Shown here one piece after another: positions 59,451-64,000 of a stretch of DNA of 64,000 nt (position 1 is its first letter; every line of letters begins with the position of its first letter). The notes under the pieces are model-generated. The model made no database searches. It was given only the letters and a program-made list of their open reading frames with translations, and was not told where the DNA came from. A program made the position numbers and the translations under genes. The stretch comes from an uncultured Methylococcaceae bacterium (GTDB lineage: Bacteria > Pseudomonadota > Gammaproteobacteria > Methylococcales > Methylomonadaceae). Location: positions 1-64,000 of the forward strand of contig CAIPPE010000296.1 in the NCBI GenBank assembly GCA_903866825.1, written 5' to 3'.

Positions 59451-60176
59451 TTAATTAGTTGAAAACTTGGAAAGTATCTGTCCCTGAATCTTTTCAGCCA
59501 TGGCTTTACGGTCTTCAGCATCACGAATAGGACGGCCCACTACAATATAATCAGCACCATTTTCAAAGGCCATTTCTACGCTAACCACTCGTTTTTGGTC
59601 ATCTTCTTCACGATTATCAACCGGTCTAATACCCGGTGTAATCACTAATAACTTATGCCCCAACTCTTCCCTTAGCATAGAAACCTCAAGCCCTGATGAA
59701 ACAATGCCGTCACAACCAATTTGCAAGGCACGTTTAGCACGAGATAAGACCAAATCACGCACATCGCATTTAAAACCTAAATCATCCAGATCACCTCGAT
59801 CTAAACTGGTTAACGCCGTTACCGCCAACACTTTAAGATCGCCTTTTGATTTGGCTGCTGCTTCCATAATGGCATCATTACCATGAATAGTCGCCAAATC
59901 AACGCCTTTACTACTTAACGCTTTAATCGCTCGACCCACGGTTTCAGGCACATCAAAAAACTTAAGATCCACAAACACTTTCTTGTTATGTTGTTTAAGC
60001 CACTCAATGAAGCCAAAATAATCGCCTGACATGAATAATTCCATGCCGACTTTATAAAAGATAACCGAGTCGCCTAACTCTTCAACCAAGGCTTGAGCTT
60101 CAGAGATACTAGGCACATCCAAAGCCATAATTAAACGTTCACGTACTGGAATTTCTTGAGTTGATATCAATGACAT
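59451..60176 (-). CDS. pyrF: Orotidine 5'-phosphate decarboxylase
   Basis: LIMALDVPSISEAQALVEEL; KVFVDLKFFDVPETVGRAI; VITPGIRPVDNREEDDQKRV. Confidence 0.97.
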   Translation of the reverse strand: MSLISTQEIPVRERLIMALDVPSISEAQALVEELGDSVIFYKVGMELFMSGDYFGFIEWLKQHNKKVFVDLKFFDVPETVGRAIKALSSKGVDLATIHGNDAIMEAAAKSKGDLKVLAVTALTSLDRGDLDDLGFKCDVRDLVLSRAKRALQIGCDGIVSSGLEVSMLREELGHKLLVITPGIRPVDNREEDDQKRVVSVEMAFENGADYIVVGRPIRDAEDRKAMAEKIQGQILSKFSTN

Positions 60177-60239
60177 AAGAGCGATAGGAAATAGAATAGA
60201 TAAAATGGTATATATTACTGGAACTGACTTTGACTGTGA

Positions 60240-61205
60240 ATGTTAATATTACTAAACCAACAAAATGCTACGCTTATGCACTCAACTTTAATTCAAATGT
60301 CGCTGCTCATGGCTTGCGGGGTGGGCTGGAGAATCTTTAAACCCGGTGGCCTGGGTGCCGAATATACGCGCCACGTCCTGACCTCCTTTGTTTATTATCT
60401 GCTATTACCTGCGATGGTTCTGGAGGTCTTATGGACATCAGAGTTAGGCAAGCGATCGTTTAATTTTATGCTCCTGGGCTTTAGTACCATCTTACTGGGC
60501 ATGCTTTCAACATGGGTCATTGGCAAGCTATTTAACCTCGAAAACAGACGCTTAGGTGCCATTATATTAGCCGCAATACCTAACGTAACTTATTTAGGAT
60601 TACCGGTTTTAGAGCAAACTTTTGGACACTGGGCACGCTCTGTAGCCATTCAGATAGACTTATTTTCTGCGGCACCGATTGTCTTTACCCTGGGCATTAT
60701 GGTGGCACGACATTACGGTGAAGGGATAGGTAGTGGATTCCGATCCCCGCTCTCTTTTCTTAATGCCCCACCCTTTTGGGCCGCTGCCATCGCCATCCTT
60801 TTAAACCTTAACGGGCAAACGCCTCCGCACTGGTTAGCCGGCGTTTTACAAAAACTATCGGTCGCCGTTGTGCCTTTGATGCTATTTTCTTTGGGACTGG
60901 CCTTAAGCTGGCGAGCCATTACTGTTCGAAACGTCCCCTATGTAGTGCCGATCGTGTTAATTAAACTATTCTTAATGCCCGTTTTTGCCATTATGCTAGT
61001 CACTCATCTATCCATGGAAGGAAGTTACAAAGCCGCCAGTGTCTTAGATTTAGCCATGCCCAGCATGGTCTTGGGGGTCGTTTTTTGTGATCGCTATCAA
61101 CTGGATAGTTCTCTGTATGCCATGACCGTCACTGTGACCACCGCCTTAAGCTTATTAACCCTACCGTATTGGCATCACTATCTTATTCATGAGTTTATAA
61201 AATGA
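60240..61205 (+). CDS. AEC (auxin efflux carrier) family transporter
   Basis: Ten-TM-like hydrophobic profile; NVTYLGLPVLEQTFG; VPLMLFSLGLALSW; probable start at the internal MHSTLIQMSLLM. Confidence 0.85.
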   Translation: MLILLNQQNATLMHSTLIQMSLLMACGVGWRIFKPGGLGAEYTRHVLTSFVYYLLLPAMVLEVLWTSELGKRSFNFMLLGFSTILLGMLSTWVIGKLFNLENRRLGAIILAAIPNVTYLGLPVLEQTFGHWARSVAIQIDLFSAAPIVFTLGIMVARHYGEGIGSGFRSPLSFLNAPPFWAAAIAILLNLNGQTPPHWLAGVLQKLSVAVVPLMLFSLGLALSWRAITVRNVPYVVPIVLIKLFLMPVFAIMLVTHLSMEGSYKAASVLDLAMPSMVLGVVFCDRYQLDSSLYAMTVTVTTALSLLTLPYWHHYLIHEFIK

Positions 61206-62416
61206 ATCCAACACTTGAAATTTTCTCTCAGGGCGAAGAAATTGTTACCGGACAAACGGTAGACACCAATGCCGCCTGGTTATCACAAGAAGCCATTCAT
61301 TGCGGCTTTACTGTCACCCGGCATACCGCAGTCGGCGACAAATTAACCGATCTAATTAACTTGTTACTGGATATTTCAGAACGGGCAGATTGCTGTATCT
61401 GCACGGGGGGACTGGGACCTACGTCTGATGACTTAACCGCCGAAGCAGTAGCCCAAGCCTTTAATAGACCCTTAAAATTTGATGCGATAGCCTTTGAACA
61501 AATCAAGGCTTTCTTTGTGCGGAGAAACCGGGTCATGCCTGAGGTTAATAGAAAACAGGCCATGTTACCTGAAACAGCCACCCGGATTGATAACGCTTGG
61601 GGAACAGCACCCGGCTTTTCGTTAAAACACCAACGCTGCTGGTTTGTATTTTTACCGGGTGTGCCCTCAGAAATGAAGCCCTTATTTTTAGATTACGTTA
61701 AACCGGATCTACTGACGAGGTTTACTTTACAACTACCGCAGTTAGTCACGCTAAAAACCATAGGGCTGGGTGAGTCGGCTATTCAAGAACTCATTAAAGA
61801 TATTCAAATACCTTTCGACGTGCAATTAGGTTTTAGAGCGGGTACAGAAGATGTGCAAACTAAACTATTATTTCCGTTTGATTATCCTAGTGCAGCTCTT
61901 ACCGCTTTGGTCTCTGAATTTTCCCAGTCATTAGGTGATTATGTCTTTGCCATTGATGGCTTAGGTGAAGTAACTGATGATTTAGCGTTTGAAGTTGATA
62001 AACTGATGACGGTTAAGAATCATACGCTGGCACTGGTAGAAACGGTTAGTCATGGACTACTGGCCGCAAAATGTGTCGGTTATGATTGGTTGGTCAAAGC
62101 AAGTTATGAACAAGGTGTTATTCAGTCTGCACAAGCAATGGGCTCTGCTGAATTACTTGATACGGCAAAAGGCTTGGCGAGGGATGTTCAAGAAAAAACG
62201 GGGGTTACTTCGGTGCTTGTACAACTTTATAGTGGCGGGAAGGAAGCTTTAAGAGACAAAGATCAATCAATCAATGTACTGAGTGTTTTGTTAGTTGGAA
62301 ATAGGTTTTATGAAACTAATCATACTATTGTCGGCTCGCTGAACCGGAAACAAAATCAAGCGGCATTATTGACATTAGATTTATTGAGGCGTTATTTACA
62401 AGGTAAAGCGATTTAG
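61202..62416 (+). CDS. CinA-like protein (MoaB-like domain plus degenerate amidohydrolase domain)
   Basis: IFSQGEEIVTGQTVDTNAAWLSQEAIHCGFTVTRHTAVGD; CTGGLGPTSDDLTAEAVAQAF; C-terminal LALVETVSHGLLAAK where PncC-type domains have an AESCTGG motif. Confidence 0.9.
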   Translation: MNPTLEIFSQGEEIVTGQTVDTNAAWLSQEAIHCGFTVTRHTAVGDKLTDLINLLLDISERADCCICTGGLGPTSDDLTAEAVAQAFNRPLKFDAIAFEQIKAFFVRRNRVMPEVNRKQAMLPETATRIDNAWGTAPGFSLKHQRCWFVFLPGVPSEMKPLFLDYVKPDLLTRFTLQLPQLVTLKTIGLGESAIQELIKDIQIPFDVQLGFRAGTEDVQTKLLFPFDYPSAALTALVSEFSQSLGDYVFAIDGLGEVTDDLAFEVDKLMTVKNHTLALVETVSHGLLAAKCVGYDWLVKASYEQGVIQSAQAMGSAELLDTAKGLARDVQEKTGVTSVLVQLYSGGKEALRDKDQSINVLSVLLVGNRFYETNHTIVGSLNRKQNQAALLTLDLLRRYLQGKAI

Positions 62417-62739
62417 TTGATGGGTAGCAACCTTGTCGTCGAGCTTCTCATATAACCTGAGCAGGGATTGCTTTGTGTGGGGGATTGCTCTGTGACTAGA
62501 AATATTTGAGCGTCATACATATACTTATGTGCGAGAGTATTTCTCAATTTACGCGCAACAATAAACGCATCTGCACTGCTTAAAACACCTACCTTTTCAG
62601 CAAAAACCAAGGTATCCAATAAGGTCTTACTATTTTCACCAACAAGATTTGCAAAGCGGGGCAATAATTTCTCACCTAAATGATCTCGCCCAAAATTTTC
62701 TCTAAGTCCCCAGCTATATTGCGCATCTCTTCGCGCCAT
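62413..62739 (-). CDS. HEPN-motif protein (RNTLAH), overlapping the upstream gene
   Basis: LLDTLVFAEKVGVLSSADAFIVARKLRNTLAHKYMYD contains an R-N-x3-H motif in a helical context. Confidence 0.5.
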   Translation of the reverse strand: MARRDAQYSWGLRENFGRDHLGEKLLPRFANLVGENSKTLLDTLVFAEKVGVLSSADAFIVARKLRNTLAHKYMYDAQIFLVTEQSPTQSNPCSGYMRSSTTRLLPIN

Positions 62740-63326
62740 TGTGCAAAAAGCGCGTCAACTATATATACATCCTCATCCATAGGTTCATACCAAGGAGCGC
62801 CTGGGACAAATTCAATCATGGATTTGGCCGTTGGTAATTCTGGGAGTTCGGCAAGCGACCAAGGGTCATTGTAATTATCAGGGGCCCTAAAAATAGGAGC
62901 GTAGGTGACTGCATCAACAGCGCGGTTAAGGTAGTCAATTATGTCTGGCATAACCAACTGTTTTCCCCCAAGATAGGAAAGTAATTCGGTTACCGGTATA
63001 CATTCTGGTGATTCTGAATCAAAAAAATCGTAGACCCTGACCCTTTGATATTGATCTAGGCGTAATCTGAGTTCAGCATATTCAACAACGGCTATATTGT
63101 TCGCCTCGCCTTGTTCTATACCCTTATGGCTAAATAAGACTTCCATAACTTCTACTGGATTTACAAAGGGTACATGTTGGCCTGCAGGTGGTTCATGTAG
63201 ACTGATACATGGATCACGCCATTCAATGGATGTCCTCGTTACAAAGCCATTTATAGTTGCCAGTAGTTGAGATTCAAGACTGGAGATTGGCTGAGATTTT
63301 AGTAGCGCATAAATATTAATCATCAT
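62676..63326 (-). CDS. Hypothetical acidic protein, overlapping the HEPN-motif ORF
   Basis: 216-aa ORF with coherent composition; no family recognised. Confidence 0.6.
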   Translation of the reverse strand: MMINIYALLKSQPISSLESQLLATINGFVTRTSIEWRDPCISLHEPPAGQHVPFVNPVEVMEVLFSHKGIEQGEANNIAVVEYAELRLRLDQYQRVRVYDFFDSESPECIPVTELLSYLGGKQLVMPDIIDYLNRAVDAVTYAPIFRAPDNYNDPWSLAELPELPTAKSMIEFVPGAPWYEPMDEDVYIVDALFAQWREEMRNIAGDLEKILGEII

Positions 63327-63541
63327 TGAACCTGTATACAGATATCTATTACTTTACATTGACACGGTTGTTGTTTAGCGTTACTGTTCAAATCGACTTG
63401 TTATAGTGCCGCTTTGCAATTGTCGCAACAAGGTGCCAAGTTAGAAGCCTTCACTTCGGTGCGGGCTTTTTTATTTCTGACGTTTGGTAATTGGCGTAGC
63501 TTATTAAAAGAAACACAGAGCCTGCCACATATACAAAATAT

Positions 63542-63592
63542 GACTGAAGCTGAGATTGCCGCTGAAATTGAAGCGTATCGCAGTGGGTCATG
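63542..63592 (+). pseudogene. Antitoxin C-terminal remnant or small antitoxin
   Basis: MTEAEIAAEIEAYRSGS followed by TGA overlapping the ATG of the PIN ORF (TCATGAAG); resembles antitoxin C-termini paired with PIN toxins. Confidence 0.4.
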
Positions 63593-63675
63593 AAGATTGT
63601 AATTGATACTAATATTTTAATTTCTGCCTTGCTTAAAGATGGCTTACCAGAATCAATCATTTTACTCAACGCCGC
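63590..63675 (+). pseudogene. 5' fragment of a PIN-domain (VapC-like) toxin gene, interrupted
   Basis: MKIVIDTNILISALLKDGLPESIILL is a PIN N-terminus; downstream the frame runs antisense to hsdM-like sequence. Confidence 0.75.
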
Positions 63676-63689
63676 CATAATCGCCCTAA

Positions 63690-64000
63690 AACTCTCCAGC
63701 CGATATCGCCAATGTTATACAGAAACAAATTCACCAGAGCCAAGCGCCGAGTACCTGCCACAATCTCATTACCCAAAAAAGTTTCCAGCTTTAAAAACTG
63801 GTTTTGTTCTTTATTCAACTGATTATTGGCCACCATATAATCATAAGCCGCCAAGAAAAAACCGCCTGTACCACAGGCAGGATCAGCAATCGTTTTCAGC
63901 GGTTGCGACTGCACACATTTAACCATCGCCCAAATTAAAGGCCGAGGCGTAAAGTATTGCCCTGCCCCACTTTTAACGTCTTAGGCATTTTGCTCTAACA
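63690..64000 (-). pseudogene. Type I restriction-modification HsdM-like fragment with in-frame stop, truncated at its 3' end
   Basis: [54 protein letters not shown]...GNEIVAGTRRLALVNLFLYNIGDIG; TAA at 63981-63983; homology ends near 63700. Confidence 0.75.

Noticed and set aside
1-64000. tRNA, rRNA, complete IS elements or prophage
   Set aside because: No cloverleaf-like genes, transposases, integrases or phage structural genes were recognised by eye; a tRNAscan/ISfinder run would be needed to exclude cryptic cases.

Overview
A 64 kb gammaproteobacterial chromosomal window; gene content suggests a Methylococcales-type methanotroph, but that is inference because no 16S or pmo genes are present. 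Most of it is core metabolism: ubiX/ubiD, thiO, pyrD/pyrF, tldD/pmbA, nitrilase, yhdP, rng, maf, rlmH, panBCD, folK, pcnB, prlC, hemCDXY, pdxA, rsmA, cinA-like. Accessory islands: (1) a curli-type operon csgE, giant curlin, csgF, csgG (window start to 3.4 kb) beside a PAS histidine kinase/LuxR regulator pair; (2) an RTX metalloprotease; (3) a polysaccharide/glycosylation region at 12.7-23.1 kb with an orphan Wzt-like ATPase, a 1470-aa multidomain glycosyltransferase and a decayed membrane gene; (4) a cell-envelope redox/metal cluster at 23.1-32.3 kb (TlpA thioredoxin, DUF4266-like Cys lipoprotein, DUF3570-like beta-barrel, ApbE, STN-HEAT protein, duplicated small secreted proteins, His-N-terminal secreted protein); (5) a degraded defence/toxin-antitoxin region at 62.4-64 kb (HEPN-motif protein, PIN fragment, broken hsdM). 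Strongest observations: a candidate ApbE flavinylation motif (DTWSGATPIA) in the DUF3570-like outer-membrane protein encoded in the same cluster as ApbE; a pcnB gene with no ATG/GTG/TTG start, apparently initiating at AUU as in E. coli; and a hairpin between the curlin gene and csgF. No tRNA, rRNA or CRISPR array was recognised. All family calls come from reading the translations by eye; no searches were run.
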